Assembly: GCF_028476545.1 (NCBI RefSeq) | Contig: NW_026732318.1 | Span: 124,001-188,000 of the forward strand | Direction of reading: 5' to 3' | DNA length: 64,000 nucleotides | From: Physella acuta | Taxonomy: Eukaryota; Mollusca; Gastropoda; Physidae | In this document: piece by piece, positions 1-15,009 of the stretch | Layout of the letters: each line of letters begins with the position of its first letter | Position numbering within the stretch: position 1 is the stretch's first letter | The notes under the pieces: generated by a model | What the model was told of the DNA's origin: nothing | The model's database searches: none | The model's input: only the letters and a program-made list of their open reading frames with translations | Translations under genes and position numbers: made by a program

Positions 1-408
1 TATCTGTGACCTTCTCCTCTCAGTGACCTTCTACCCTCAGTCACCTTCTTTCAGTGACCTCTTCTCAGCGACCTTCTCTCTCAGCGACCTTCTCCTCTCA
101 GTGACCTTCTCCTCTCAGTGACCTTCTCTCAGTGACCTTCTCCTCTCAGTGACCTTCTCCTATCTGTGACCTTCTCCTCTCAGTGACCTTCTACCCTCAG
201 TCACCTTCTTTCAGTGACCTCTTCTCAGCGACCTTCTCTCTCAGCGACCTTCTCCTCTCAGTGACCTTCTCCTCTCAGTGACCTTCTCCTCTCAGTTACC
301 TTCTCCTCTCAGTGACCTTCTCTTCTTAGTGACCTTCTACCCTCAGTCACCTTCTCCTCTCAGTGACCTTCTACCCTCAGTCACCTCCTCTCAGTGACCA
401 ATAAATCG
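1..408. repeat. 17-bp minisatellite (CAGTGACCTTCTCCTCT-like)
   Basis: The window opens inside a degenerate tandem array of CAGTGACCTTCTCCTCT-like units, with variants ACCCTCAGTCACC and CTCAGCGACC. A block of about 160 bases near the start (beginning TATCTGTGACC) recurs near 163, so the array also has a longer internal duplication. It runs off the left edge. No coding potential is seen. Confidence 0.9.
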
Positions 409-520
409 CCAACATTGATTTGACAACGGTTCAGTTTAAGCTCAGTGGGTTATTTAAAGTTTCAAATTGTTGTTGACAGGTAGCAGAGTTGTTTGACTTA
501 GTACAGTAACGACAGCAGCA

Positions 521-3500
521 AGTGTAAGGTGGACACTCACATGAAGGGGACATGTTGAGTGTAAGGTGGACACTCACATGAAGGGGACATGTTTAGTGTA
601 AGGTGGACACTCACATGATGGGGACATGTTTAGTGTAAGGTGGACACTCACATGAAGGGGACATGTTTAGTGTAAGGTGGACACTCACATGATGGGGACA
701 TGTTTAGTGTAAGGTGGACATTCACATGATGGGGACATGTTTAAGGTGGACACTCACATGATGGGGACATGTTTAGTGTAAGGTGGACACTCACATGAAG
801 GGGACATGTTTAGTGTAAGGTGGACACTCACATGATGGGGACATGTTTAGTGTAAGGTGGACACTCACATGAAGGGGACATGTTTTGTGTAAGGTGGACA
901 TTCACAGGATGGGGGACATGTTTAGTGTAAGGTGGACACTCACATGATGGGGACATGTTTAAGGTGGACACTCACATGAAGGGGACATGTTTAGTGTAAG
1001 GTGGACACTCACATGATGGGGACATGTTTAGTGTAAGGTGGACACTCACATGAAGGGGACATGTTTAGTGTAAGGTGGACACTCACATGATGGGGACATG
1101 TTTAGTGTAAGGTGGACACTCACATGAAGGGGACATGTTTAGTGTAAGGTGGACACTCACATGATGGGGACATGTTTAGTGTAAGGTGGACATTCACATG
1201 ATGGGGACATGTTTAAGGTGGACACTCACATGATGGGGACATGTTTAGTGTAAGGTGGACATTCACAGGATGGGGGACATGTTTAGTGTAAGGTGGACAC
1301 TCACATGATGGGGACATGTTTAAGGTGGACACTCACATGAAGGGGACATGTTTAGTGTAAGGTGGACACTCACATGATGGGGACATGTTTAGTGTAAGGT
1401 GGACACTCACATGAAGGGGACATGTTTAGTGTAAGGTGGACACTCACATGATGGGGACATGTTTAGTGTAAGGTGGACATTCACATGATGGGGACATGTT
1501 TAAGGTGGACACTCACATGATGGGGACATGTTTAGTGTAAGGTGGACACTCACATGAAGGGGACATGTTTAGTGTAAGGTGGACACTCACATGATGGGGA
1601 CATGTTTAGTGTAAGGTGGACACTCACATGAAGGGGAAATGTTTAGTGTAAGGTGGACACTCACATGATGGGGACATGTTTAGTGTAAGGTGGACACTCA
1701 CATGAAAGGGATATGTTTAGTGTAAGGTGGACACTCACATGAAGGGGACATGTTTAGTGTAAGGTGGACACTCACATGAAGGGGACATGTTTTGTGTAAG
1801 GTGGACACTCACAGGATGGGGACATGTTTAGTGTAAGGTGGACACTCACATGATGGGGACATGTTTAAGGTGGACACTCACATGAAGGGGACATGTTTAG
1901 TGTAAGGTGGACACTCACATGATGGGGACATGTTTAGTGTAAGGTGGACACTCACATGAAGGGGACATGTTTAGTGTAAGGTGGACACTCACATGATGGG
2001 GACATGTTTAGTGTAAGGTGGACACTCACATGAAGGGGACATGTTTAGTGTAAGGTGGACACTCACATGATGGGGACATGTTTAGTGTAAGGTGGACATT
2101 CACATGATGGGGACATGTTTAAGGTGGACACTCACATGAAGGGGACATGTTTAGTGTAAGGTGGATACTCACATGATGGGGACATGTTTAGTGTAAGGTG
2201 GACACTCACATGAAGGGGACATGTTTAGTGTAAGGTGGACAATCACATGATGGGGACATGTTTAGTGTAAGGTGGACATTCACATGATGGGGACATGTTT
2301 AAGGTGGACACTCACATGATGGGGACATGTTTAGTGTAAGGTGGACACTCACATGAAGGGGACATGTTTAGTGTAAGGTGGACACTCACATGATGGGGAC
2401 ATGTTTAGTGTAAGGTGGACACTCACATGAAGGGGAAATGTTTAGTGTAAGGTGGACACTCACATGATGGGGACATGTTTAGTGTAAGGTGGACACTCAC
2501 ATGAAAGGGATATGTTTAGTGTAAGGTGGACACTCACATGAAGGGGACATGTTTAGTGTAAGGTGGACACTCACATGAAGGGGACATGTTTTGTGTAAGG
2601 TGGACACTCACAGGATGGGGACATGTTTAGTGTAAGGTGGACACTCACATGATGGGGACATGTTTAAGGTGGACACTCACAAGATGGGGACATGTTTAGT
2701 GTAAGGTGGACACTCACAGGATGGGGACATGTTTAGTGTAACGTGGACACTCACAGGATGGGGACATGTTTAAGGTGGACACTCACATGAAGGGGACATG
2801 TTTAGTGTAAGGTGGACACTCACATGAAGGGGACATGTTTAGTGTAAGGTGGACACTCACATGATGGGGACATGTTGAGTGTAAGGTGGACACTCACATG
2901 AAGGGGACATGTTTAGTGTAAGGTGGACACTCACATGATGGGGACATGTTTAGTGTAAGGTGGACACTCACATGATGGGGACATGTTTAAGTTGAACACT
3001 CACAGGATGGGGACATGTTTAGTGTAAGGTGGACACTCACATGAAGGGGACATGTTTAGTGTAAGGTGGACACTCACATGAAGAAGATATGTGTAAGGTG
3101 GACACCCACATGAAGGGGACATGTTGAGTGTAAGGTGGACACTCACATGAAGGGGACATGTTTAGTGTAAGGTGGACACTCACAGGATGGGAACATGTTT
3201 AAGTTGAACACTCACATGTAGGGAACATGTTGAGTGTAAGGTGGACACTCACATGAAGGGGACATGTTTAGTGTAAGGTGGACACTCACATGAAGGGGAC
3301 ATGTTTAGTGTAAGGTGGACACTCACATGATGGGGACATGTTTAAGTTGAACACTCACATGTAGGGGACATGTTGAGTGTAAGGTGGACACTCACATGAA
3401 GGGGACATGTTTAGTGTAAGGTGGACACTCACATGAAGGGGACATGTTTAGTGTAAGGTGGACACTCACATGATGGGGACATGTTTAAGGTGGACACTCA

Positions 3501-6500
3501 CAGGATGGGGACATGTTTAGTGTAAGGTGGACACTCACATGAAGGGGACATGTTTAGTGTAAGGTGGACACTCACAGGATGGGGACATGTTTAGTGTAAG
3601 GTGGACACTCACATGATGGGGACATGTTTAAGGTGGACACTCACAGGATGGGGACATGTTTAGTGTAAGGTGGACACTCACATGATGGGGACATGTTTAA
3701 GGTGGACACTCACAGGATGGGGACATGTTTAGTGTAAGGTGGACACTCACATGAAGGGGACATGTTTAGTGTAAGGTGGACACTCACATGATGGGGACAT
3801 GTTTAGTGTAACGTGGACACTCACATAAAGGGGACATGTTTAGTGTAAGGTGGACACTCACAGGATGGGGACATGTTTAGTGTAAGGTGGACACTCACGT
3901 GATGGGGACATGTTTAGTGTAAGGTGGACACTCACATGATGGGGACATGTTTAGTGTAAGGTGGACACTCACATGATGGGGACATGTTTAGTGTAACGTG
4001 GACATTCACATGAAGGGGACATGTTTAAGGTGGACACTCACATGATGGGGACATGTTTAGTGTAAGGTGGACACTCACATGATGGGGACATGTTTAGTGT
4101 AAGGTGGACACTCACATGAAGGGGACATGTTTAAGGTGGACACTCACATGATGGGGACATGTTTAGTGTAAGGTGGACACTCACATGATGGGGACATGTT
4201 TAGTGTAAGGTAGACAATCACATGATGGGGACATGTTTAGTGTAAGGTGGACACTCACATGAAGGGGACATGTTTAAGGTGGACACTCACATGAAAGGGA
4301 CATGTTTAGTGTAAGGTGGACACTCACATGATGGGGACATGTTTAGTGTAAGGTGGACACTCACATGATGGGGACATGTTTAAGGTGGACACTCACAGGA
4401 TGGGGACATGTTTAGTGTAAGGTGGACACTCACATGAAGGGGACATGTTTAAGGTGGACACTCACATGAAGGGGACATGTTTAAGGTGGACACTCACAGG
4501 ATGGGGACATGTTTAGTGTAAGGTGGACACTCACATGATGGGGACATGTTTAGTGTAAGGTGGACACTCACATGAAGGGGACATGTTTAAGGTGGACACT
4601 CACATGAAGGGGACATGTTTAGTGTAAGGTGGACACTAACAGGATGGGGACATGTTTAGTGTAAGGTGGACACTCACATGAAAGGGATATGTTTAGTGTA
4701 AGGTGGACACTCACATGAAGGGGACATGTTTAGTGTAAGGTGGACACTCACATGAAAGGGATATGTTTAGTGTAAGGTGGACACTCACATGAAGGGGACA
4801 TGTTTAGTGTAAGGTGGACACTCACATGAAGGGGACATGTTTAGTGTAAGGTGGACACTCACATGATGGGGACTAGTTTAAGGTGGACACTCACATGAAG
4901 GGGACATGTTTAAGGTGGACACTCACATGAAGGGGACATGTTTAGTGTAAGGTGGACACTCACAGGATGGGGACATGTTTAGTGTAACGTGGACACTCAC
5001 ATGAAGGGGACATGTTTAGTGTAAGGTGGACACTCACAGGATGGGGACATGTTTAGTGTAACGTGGACACTCACATGATGGGGACATGTTTAGTGTAAGG
5101 TGGACACTCACATGATGGGGACATGTTTAAGTTGAACACTCACAGGATGGGGACATGTTTAGTGTAAGGTGGACACTCACATAAAGGGGACATGTTTAGT
5201 GTAAGGTGGACACTCACATGAAGAAGATATGTGTAAGGTGGACACCCACATGAAGGGGACATGTTGAGTGTAAGGTGGACACTCACATGAAGGGGACATG
5301 TTTAGTGTAAGGTGGACACTCACAGGATGGGAACATGTTTAAGTTGAACACTCACATGTAGGGGACATGTTGAGTGTAAGGTGGACACTCACATGAAGGG
5401 GACATGTTTAGTGTAAGGTGGACACTCACATGAAGGGGACATGTTTAGTGTAAGGTGGACACTCACATGATGGGGACATGTTTAGTGTAAGGTGGACACT
5501 CACATGAAGGGGACATGTTTAAGGTGGACACTCACATGAAGGGGACATGTTTAGTGTAAGGTGGACACTCACATGAAGGGGACATGTTTAGTGTAAGGTG
5601 GACACTCACAGGATGTGGACATGTTTAGTGTAAGGTGGACACTCACATGATGGGGACATGTTTAAGGTGGACACTCACAGGATGGGGACATATTTAGTGT
5701 AAGGTGGACACTCACATGAAGGGGACATGTTTAGTGTAAGGTGGACACTCACATGACGGGGACATGTTTAGTGTAAGGTGGACACTCACATGATGGGGAC
5801 ATGTTTAGTGTAAGGTGGACACTCACATGATGGGGACATGTTTAGTGTAAGGTGGACACTCACATGATGGGGACATGTTTAAGGTGGACACTCATAGGAT
5901 GGGGACATGTTTAAGGTGGACACTCACATGATGGGGACATGTTTAAGGTGGACACTCACAGGATGGGGACATGTTTAGTGTAAGGTGGACACTCACATGA
6001 AGGGGACATGTTTAGTGTAAGGTGGACACTCACATGAAGGGGACATGTTTAGTGTAAGGTGGACACTCACAGGATGGGGACATGTTTAGTGTAAGGTGGA
6101 CACTCACATGAAGGGGACATGTTTAGTGTAACGTGGACACTCACATGATGGGTACATGTTTAGTGTAAGGTGGACACTCACGTGATGGGGACATGTTTAG
6201 TGTAAGGTGGACACTCACAGGATGGGGACATGTTTAGTGTAAGGTGGACACTCACATGATGGGGACATGTTTAGTGTAAGGTGGACACTCACATGATGGG
6301 GACATGTTTAGTGTAAGGTGGACACTCACATGATGGGGACATGTTTAAGGTGGACACTCACATGATGGGGACATGTTTAGTGTAAGGTGGACACTCACAT
6401 GATGGGGACATGTTTAAGGTGGACACTCACATGATGGGGACATGTTTAGTGTAAGGTGGACACTCACAGGATGGGGACATGTTTAAGGTGGACACTCACA

Positions 6501-9500
6501 TGATGGGGACATGTTTAAGGTGGACACTCACATGAAGGGGACATGTTTAGTGTAAGGTGGACACTCACAGGATGGGGACATGTTTAGTGTAAGGTGGACA
6601 CTCACATGAAGGGGACATGTTTAGTGTAAGGGGGACACTCACATGAAGGGGACATGTTTAGTGTAAGGTGGACACTCACATGATGGGGACATGTTTAGTG
6701 TAAGGTGGACACTCACATGAAGGGGACATGTCTAGTGTAAGGTGGACACTCACATGAAGGGGACATGTTTAGTGTAAGGTGGACACTCACATGATCGGGA
6801 CATGTTTAGTGTAAGGTGGACACTCACAGGATGGGGACATGTTTAAGGTGGACACTCACATGATGGGGACATGTTTAAGGTGGACACTCACATGAAGGGG
6901 ACATGTTTAGTGTAAGGTGGACACTCACAGGATGGGGACATGTTTAGTGTAAGGTGGACACTCACATGAAGGGGACATGTTTAGTGTAAGGTGGACACTC
7001 ACATGAAGGGGACATGTTTAGTGTAACGTGGACACTCACATGAAGGGGACATGTTTAGTGTAAGGTGGACACTCACAGGATGGGGACATGTTTAGTGTAA
7101 GGTGGACACTCACATGAAGGGGACATGTTTAGTGTAAGGTGAACACTCACATGAAGGGGACATGTTTAGTGTAAGGTGGAAACTCACATGAAGGGGACAT
7201 GTTTAGTGTAAGGTGGACACTCACATGAAGGGGACATGTTTAAGGTGGACACTCACATGATGGGGACATGTTTAGTGTAAGGTGGACACTCACATGATGG
7301 GGACATGTTTAGTGTAAGGTGGACACTCACATGAAGGGGACATGTTTAAGGTGGACACTCACATGATGGGGACATGTTTAGTGTAAGGTGGACACTCACA
7401 TGATGGGGACATGTTTAGTGTAAGGTGGACACTCACATGATGGGGACATGTTTAGTGTAAGGTGGACACTCACATGAAGGGGACATGTTTAAGGTGGACA
7501 CTCACATGAAAGGGACATGTTTAGTGTAAGGTGGACACTCACATGATGGGGACATGTTTAGTGTAAGGTGGACACTCACATGATGGGGACATGTTTAAGG
7601 TGGACACTCACAGGATGGGACATGTTTAGTGTAAGGTGGACACTCACATGAAGGGGACATGTTTAAGGTGGACACTCACAGGATGGGGACATGTTTAGTG
7701 TAAGGTGGGCACTCACATGATGGGGACATGTTTAGTGTAAGGTGGACACTCACATGAAGGGGACATGTTTAAGGTGGACACTCACATGAAGGGGACATGT
7801 TTAGTGTAAGGTGGACACTAACAGGATGGGGACATGTTTAGTGTAAGGTGGACACTCACATGATGGGGACATGTTTAGTGTAAGGTGGACACTCACAGTA
7901 TGGGGACATGTTTAGTGTAAGGTGGACACTCACAAGGTTTTGGACATGTTTAGTGTAAGGTGGACACTCACATGAAAGGGATATGTTTAGTGTAAGGTGG
8001 ACACTCACATGAAGGGGACATGTTTAGTGTAAGGTGGACACTCACATGAAGGGGACATGTTTTGTGTAAGGTGGACACTCACAAGGTTTTGGACATGTTT
8101 AGTGTAAGGTGGACACTCACATGAAAGGGATATGTTTAGTGTAAGGTGGACACTCACATGAAGGGGACATGTTTAGTGTAAGGTGGACACTCACATGAAG
8201 GGGACATGTTTTGTGTAAGGTGGACACTCACAGGATGGGGACATGTTTAGTGTAAGGTGGACACTCACATGATGGGGACATGTTTAAGGTGGACACTCAC
8301 ATGAAGGGGACATGTTTAAGGTGGACACTCACATGAAGGGGACATGTTTAGTGTAAGGTGGACACTCACAGGATGGGGACATGTTTAGTGTAACGTGGAC
8401 ACTCACATGATGGGGACATGTTTAGTGTAAGATGGACACTCACATGATGGGGACATGTTTAAGTTGAACACTCACAGGATGGGGACATGTTTAGTGTAAG
8501 GTGGACACTCACATAAAGGGGACATGTTTAGTGTAAGGTGGACACTCACATGAAGAAGATATGTGTAAGGTGGACACCCACATGAAGGGGACATGTTGAG
8601 TGTAAGGTGGACACTCACATGAAGGGGACATGTTTAGTGTAAGGTGGACACTCACAGGATGGGAACATGTTTAAGTTGAACACTCACATGTAGGGGACAT
8701 GTTGAGTGTAAGGTGGACACTCACATGAAAGGGACATGTTTAGTGTAAGGTGGACACTCACATGAAGGGGACATGTTTAGTGTAAGGTGGACACTCACAT
8801 GATGGGGACATGTTTAGTGTAAGGTGGACACTCACATGAAGGGGACATGTTTAGTGTAAGGTGGACACTCACAGGATGGGGACATGTTTAGTGTAAGGTG
8901 GACACTCACATGAAGGGGACATGTTTAGTGTAAGGTGAACACTCACATGAAGGGGACATGTTTAGTGTAAGGTGGAAACTCACATGAAGGGGACATGTTT
9001 AGTGTAAGGTGGACACTCACATGAAGGGGACATGTTTAAGGTGGACACTCACATGATGGGGACATGTTTAGTGTAAGGTGGACACTCACATGATGGGGAC
9101 ATGTTTAGTGTAAGGTGGACACTCACATGAAGGGGACATGTTTAAGGTGGACACTCACATGAAGGGGACATGTTTAGTGTAAGGTGGACACTCACATGAT
9201 GGGGACATGTTTAGTGTAAGGTGGACACTCACATGATGGGGACATGTTTAGTGTAAGGTGGACACTCACATGAAGGGGACATGTTTAAGGTGGACACTCA
9301 CATGAAAGGGACATGTTTAGTGTAAGGTGGACACTCACATGATGGGGACATGTTTAGTGTAAGGTGGACACTCACATGATGGGGACATGTTTAAGGTGGA
9401 CACTCACAGGATGGGGACATGTTTAGTGTAAGGTGGACACTCACATGAAGGGGACATGTTTAAGGTGGACACTCACAGGATGGGGACATGTTTAGTGTAA

Positions 9501-12500
9501 GGTGGACACTCACATGATGGGGACATGTTTAGTGTAAGGTGGACACTCACATGAAGGGGACATGTTTAAGGTGGACACTCACATGAAGGGGACATGTTTA
9601 GTGTAAGGTGGACACTAACAGGATGGGGACATGTTTAGTGTAAGGTGGACACTCACATGATGGGGACATGTTTAGTGTAAGGTGGACACTCACAGTATGG
9701 GGACATGTTTAGTGTAAGGTGGACACTCACAAGGTTTTGGACATGTTTAGTGTAAGGTGGACACTCACATGAGAGGGATATGTTTAGTGTAAGGTGGACA
9801 CTCACATGAAGGGGACATGTTTAGTGTAAGGTGGACACTCACATGAAGGGGACATGTTTTGTGTAAGGTGGACACTCACAAGGTTTTGGACATGTTTAGT
9901 GTAAGGTGGACACTCACATGAAAGGGATATGTTTAGTGTAAGGTGGACACTCACATGAAGGGAACATGTTTAGTGTAAGGTGGACACTCACATGAAGGGG
10001 ACATGTTTTGTGTAAGGTGGACACTCACAGGATGGGGACATGTTTAGTGTAAGGTGGACACTCACATGATGGGGACATGTTTAAGGTGGACACTCACATG
10101 AAGGGGACATGTTTAAGGTGGACACTCACATGAAGGGGACATGTTTAGTGTAAGGTGGACACTCACAGGATGGGGACATGTTTAGTGTAACGTGGACACT
10201 CACATGATGGGGACATGTTTAGTGTAAGGTGGACACTCACATGATGGGGACATGTTTAAGTTGAACACTCACAGGATGGGGACATGTTTAGTGTAAGGTG
10301 GACACTCACATAAAGGGGACATGTTTAGTGTAAGGTGGACACTCACATGAAGAAGATATGTGTAAGGTGGACACCCACATGAAGGGGACATGTTGAGTGT
10401 AAGGTGGACACTCACATGAAGGGGACATGTTTAGTGTAAGGTGGACACTCACAGGATGGGAACATGTTTAAGTTGAACACTCACATGTAGGGGACATGTT
10501 GAGTGTAAGGTGGACACTCACATGAAGGGGACATGTTTAGTGTAAGGTGGACACTCACATGAAGGGGACATGTTTAGTGTAAGGTGGACACTCACATGAT
10601 GGGGACATGTTTAGTGTAAGGTGGACACTCACATGAAGGGGACATGTTTAAGGTGGACACTCACATGAAGGGGACATGTTTAGTGTAAGGTGGACACTCA
10701 CATGAAGGGGACATGTTTAGTGTAAGGTGGACACTCACAGGATGGGGACATGTTTAGTGTAAGGTGGACACTCACATGATGGGGACATGTTTAAGGTGGA
10801 CACTCACAGGATGGGGACATATTTAGTGTAAGGTGGACACTCACATGAAGGGGACATGTTTAGTGTAAGGTGGACACTCACATGATGGGGACATGTTTAG
10901 TGTAAGGTGGACACTCACATGAAGGGGACATGTTTAGTGTAAGGTGGACACTCACATGATGGGGACATGTTTAGTGTAAGGTGGACACTCACATGATGGG
11001 GACATGTTTAAGGTGGACACTCATAGGATGGGGACATGTTTAAGGTGGACACTCACATGATGGGGACATGTTTAAGGTGGACACTCACAGGATGGGGACA
11101 TGTTTAGTGTAAGGTGGACACTCACATGAAGGGGACATGTTTAGTGTAAGGTGGACACTCACATGAAGGGGACATGTTTAGTGTAAGGTGGACACTCACA
11201 TGAAGGGGACATGTTTAGTGTAAGGTGGACACTCACAGGATGGGGACATGTTTAGTGTAAGGTGGACACTCACATGAAGGGGACATGTTTAGTGTAACGT
11301 GGACACTCACATGATGGGGACATGTTTAGTGTAAGGTGGACACTCACGTGATGGGGACATGTTTAGTGTAAGGTGGACACTCACAGGATGGGGACATGTT
11401 TAGTGTAAGGTGGACACTCACATGATGGGGACATGTTTAGTGTAAGGTGGACACTCACATGATGGGGACATGTTTAGTGTAAGGTGGACACTCACATGAT
11501 GATGACATGTTTAAGGTGGACACTCACATGATGGGGACATGTTTAGTGTAAGGTGGACACTCACATGATGGGGACATGTTTAAGGTGGACACTCACATGA
11601 TGGGGACATGTTTAGTGTAAGGTGGACACTCACAGGATGGGGACATGTTTAAGGTGGACACTCACATGATGGGGACATGTTTAAGGTGGACACTCACATG
11701 AAGGGGACATGTTTAGTGTAAGGTGGACACTCACAGGATGGGGACATGTTTAGTGTAAGGTGGACACTCACATGATGGGGACATGTTTAGTGTAAGGTGG
11801 ACACTCACATGAAGGGGACATGTTTAGTGTAAGGTGGACACTCACATGATGGGGACATGTTTAGTGTAAGGTGGACACTCACATGAAGGGGACATGTCTA
11901 GTGTAAGGTGGACACTCACATGAAGGGGACATGTTTAGTGTTAGGTGGACACTCACATGATCGGGACATGTTTAGTGTAAGGTGGACACTCACAGGATGG
12001 GGACATGTTTAAGGTGGACACTCACATGATGGGGACATGTTTAAGGTGGACACTCACATGAAGGGGACATGTTTAGTGTAAGGTGGACACTCACAGGATG
12101 GGGACATGTTTAGTGTAAGGTGGACACTCACATGAAGGGGACATGTTTAGTGTAAGGTGGACACTCACATGAAGGGGACATGTTTAGTGTAACGTGGACA
12201 CTCACATGAAGGGGACATGTTTAGTGTAAGGTGGACATTCACATGATGGGGACATGTTTAGTGTAAGGTGGACACTCACAGGATGGGGACATGTTTAAGG
12301 TGGACACTCACATGAAGGGGACATGTTTAGTGTAAGGTGGACACTCACATGAAGGGGACATGTTTAGTGTAACGTGGACACTCACATGAAGGGGACATGT
12401 TTAGTGTAAGGTGGACACTCACATGATGGGGACATGTTTAGTGTAAGGTGGACACTCACATGATGGGGACATGTTTAGTGTAAGGTGGACACTCACATGA

Positions 12501-14478
12501 TGGGGACATGTTTAGTGTAAGGTGGACACTCACATGATGGGGACATGTTTAGTGTAAGGTGGACACTCACATGATGGGGACATGTTTAGTGTAAGGTGGA
12601 CACTCACATGAAGGGGACATGTTTAAGGTGGACACTCACATGAAAGGGACATGTTTAGTGTAAGTGGACACTCACATGATGGGGACATGTTTAGTGTAAG
12701 GTGGACACTCACATGATGGGGACATGTTTAGTGTAAGGTGGACACTCACATGATGGGGACATGTTTAGTGTAAGGTGGACACTCACATGAAGGGGACATG
12801 TTTAGTGTAAGGTGGACACTCACATGATGGGGACATGTTTAGTGTAAGGTGGACATTCACATGATGGGGACATGTTTAGTGTAAGGTGGACACTCACATG
12901 ATGGGGACATGTTTAAGGTGGACACTCACATGATGGGGACATGTTTAGTGTAAGGTGGACACTCACAGGATGGGGACATGTTTAGTGTGTGGACACTCAC
13001 ATGAAAGGGACATGTAGTGTGTGGACACTCACATGAAGGGGACATGTTTAGTGTAAGGTGGACACTCACATGAAGGGGACATGTTTAAGGTGGACACTCA
13101 CATGATGGGGACATGTTTAGTGTAAGGTGGACACTCACATGAAGGGGACATGTTTAAGGTGGACACTCACATGATGGGGACATGTTGAGTGTAAGGTGGA
13201 CACTCACAGGATGGGGACATGTTTAGTGTAAGGTGGACACTCACATGAAGGGGACATGTTTAAGGTGGACACTCACATGATGGGGACATGTTTAGTGTAA
13301 GGTGGACACTCACATGAAGGGGACATGTTTAAGGTGGACACTCACATGATGGGGACATGTTTAGTGTAAGGTGGACACTCACATGATGGGGACATGTTTA
13401 GTGTAAGGTGGACACTCACAGGATGGGGACATGTTTAGTGTAAGGTGGACACTCACATGATGGGGACATGTTTAAGGTGGACACTCACAGGATGGGGACA
13501 TGTTTAGTGTAAGGTGGACACTCACATGAAGGGGTCATGTTTAGTGTAAGGTGGACACTCACATGAAGGGGACATGTTTAGTGTAAGGTGGACACTCACA
13601 TGAAGGGGACATGTTTAGTGTAAGGTGGACACTCACAGGATGGGGACATGTTTAGTGTAAGGTGGACACTCACATGAAGGGGACATGTTTAGTGTAACGT
13701 GGACACTCACATGATGGGGACATGTTTAGTGTAAGGTGGACACTCACAGGATGGGGACATGTTTAGTGTAAGGTGGACACTCACATGATGGGGACATGTT
13801 TAAGGTGGACACTCACATGATGGGGACATGTTTAGTGTAAGGTGGACACTCACATGATGGGGACATGTTTAAGGTGGACACTCACATGATGGGGACATGT
13901 TTAGTGTAAGGTGGACACTCACAGGATGGGGACATGTTTAGTGTAAGGTGGACATTCACATGAAGGGGACATGTTTAGTGTAAGGTGGACACTCACATGA
14001 AGGGGACATGTTTAGTGTAAGGTGGACACTCACATGATGGGGACATGTTTAGTGTAAGGTGGACACTCACATGAAGGGGACATGTTTAGTGTAAGGTGGA
14101 CACTCACATGATGGGGACATGTTTAAGGTGGACACTCACATGAAGGGGACATGTTTAGTGTAAGGTGGACACTCACAGGATGGGGACATGTTTAGTGTAA
14201 GGTGGACACTCACATGAAGGGGACATGTTTAAGGTGGACACTCACATGAAAGGGACATGTTTAGTGTAAGGTGGACACTCACATGAAGGGGACATGTTTA
14301 GTGTAAGGTGGACACTCTCAGGATGAGGACATGTTTAGTGTAAGGTGGACATTCACATGAAGGACATGTTTAGTGTAAGGTGGACACTCACAGGATGGGG
14401 ACATGTTTAGTGTAAGGTGGACACTAACAGGATGGGGACATGTTTAAGGTGGACACTCACAGGATGGGGACATGTTTA
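521..14478. repeat. 14-kb minisatellite of 37/32-bp units with higher-order duplications
   Basis: About 14 kb of near-perfect tandem units. The 37-bp form begins AGTGTAAGGTGGACACTCAC and ends with a GGGGACATGTTT-type tail; a 32-bp form lacks the leading AGTGT. Units also differ at a central site (ATGAAGG, ATGATGG or AGGATGG). Rare variants mark larger copied blocks. AAGAAGATAT lies at about 3081, 5221, 8553 and 10350. ACAAGGTTTTGG lies at about 7931, 8080, 9728 and 9877. AAGGGGAAATG lies at about 1631 and 2430. The offsets give segmental copies of about 799, 1797 and 5129 bp. Each unit holds ACATG and CATGT in inverted order, so short hairpins are possible. No reading frame stays open for 60 codons. 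Copy number in the assembly may be wrong. Confidence 0.97.
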
Positions 14479-14525
14479 GACCCGCATCATCCATCTATCA
14501 AGCCACTCTTCCTCTGTCACCGTAT

Positions 14526-14752
14526 CCTCCCACTAACCCCTCACCCTCCCACTAACCCCTCACCCTCCCACTAACCCCTCACCCTCCCACTAACCCCTCA
14601 CCCTCCCACTAACCCCTCACCCTCCCACTAACCCCTCACCCTCCCACTAACCCCTCACCCTCCCACTAACCCCTCACCCTCCCACGAACCCATCGCCCTC
14701 CTACTAATCCCCACCCTCTCACTTACCCTTCATCCTCCCACTAACTCTTCAT
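14526..14752. repeat. 19-bp C-rich minisatellite
   Basis: Tandem units of CCCTCCCACTAACCCCTCA type, nearly identical to about 14690 and then degenerate to about 14750. It is strongly strand-asymmetric (C-rich on plus, G-rich on minus). It lies between the 14-kb array and the 3' end of the lectin gene. Confidence 0.9.
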
Positions 14753-14969
14753 CTTGCTACTTCTGTATTTCATATACTCGAATAATAGAATAAACTGTAA
14801 ACCAGCAATCTAATGAGATATATTCATCACAGCCATTTTATAAAGGCTTACATAGGCGACAGTTTCACCCTAAAATCTATAGTGTTACAAGACAAAGTAA
14901 TCTTTGTTTTAGACAATGTTGGATATATATCAGTATTTTAAAAGCAAAACAGATAAAACAACAGCTCAA

Positions 14970-14975
14970 TTTATT
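14970..14975 (-). promoter_or_regulatory. candidate poly(A) signal for the lectin gene
   Basis: TTTATT on plus reads AATAAA on minus, about 35 bases past the lectin stop codon. It is the nearest canonical signal downstream on that strand, but such hexamers are common in AT-rich DNA. Confidence 0.4.
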
Positions 14976-15009
14976 TAAAAAACAACAGGTTATCTCAGCA
15001 GAGATTGGT

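Noticed and set aside
521-14478. CRISPR-like array
   Set aside because: The units are contiguous variants of one another with no unique spacers, and the genome is eukaryotic.
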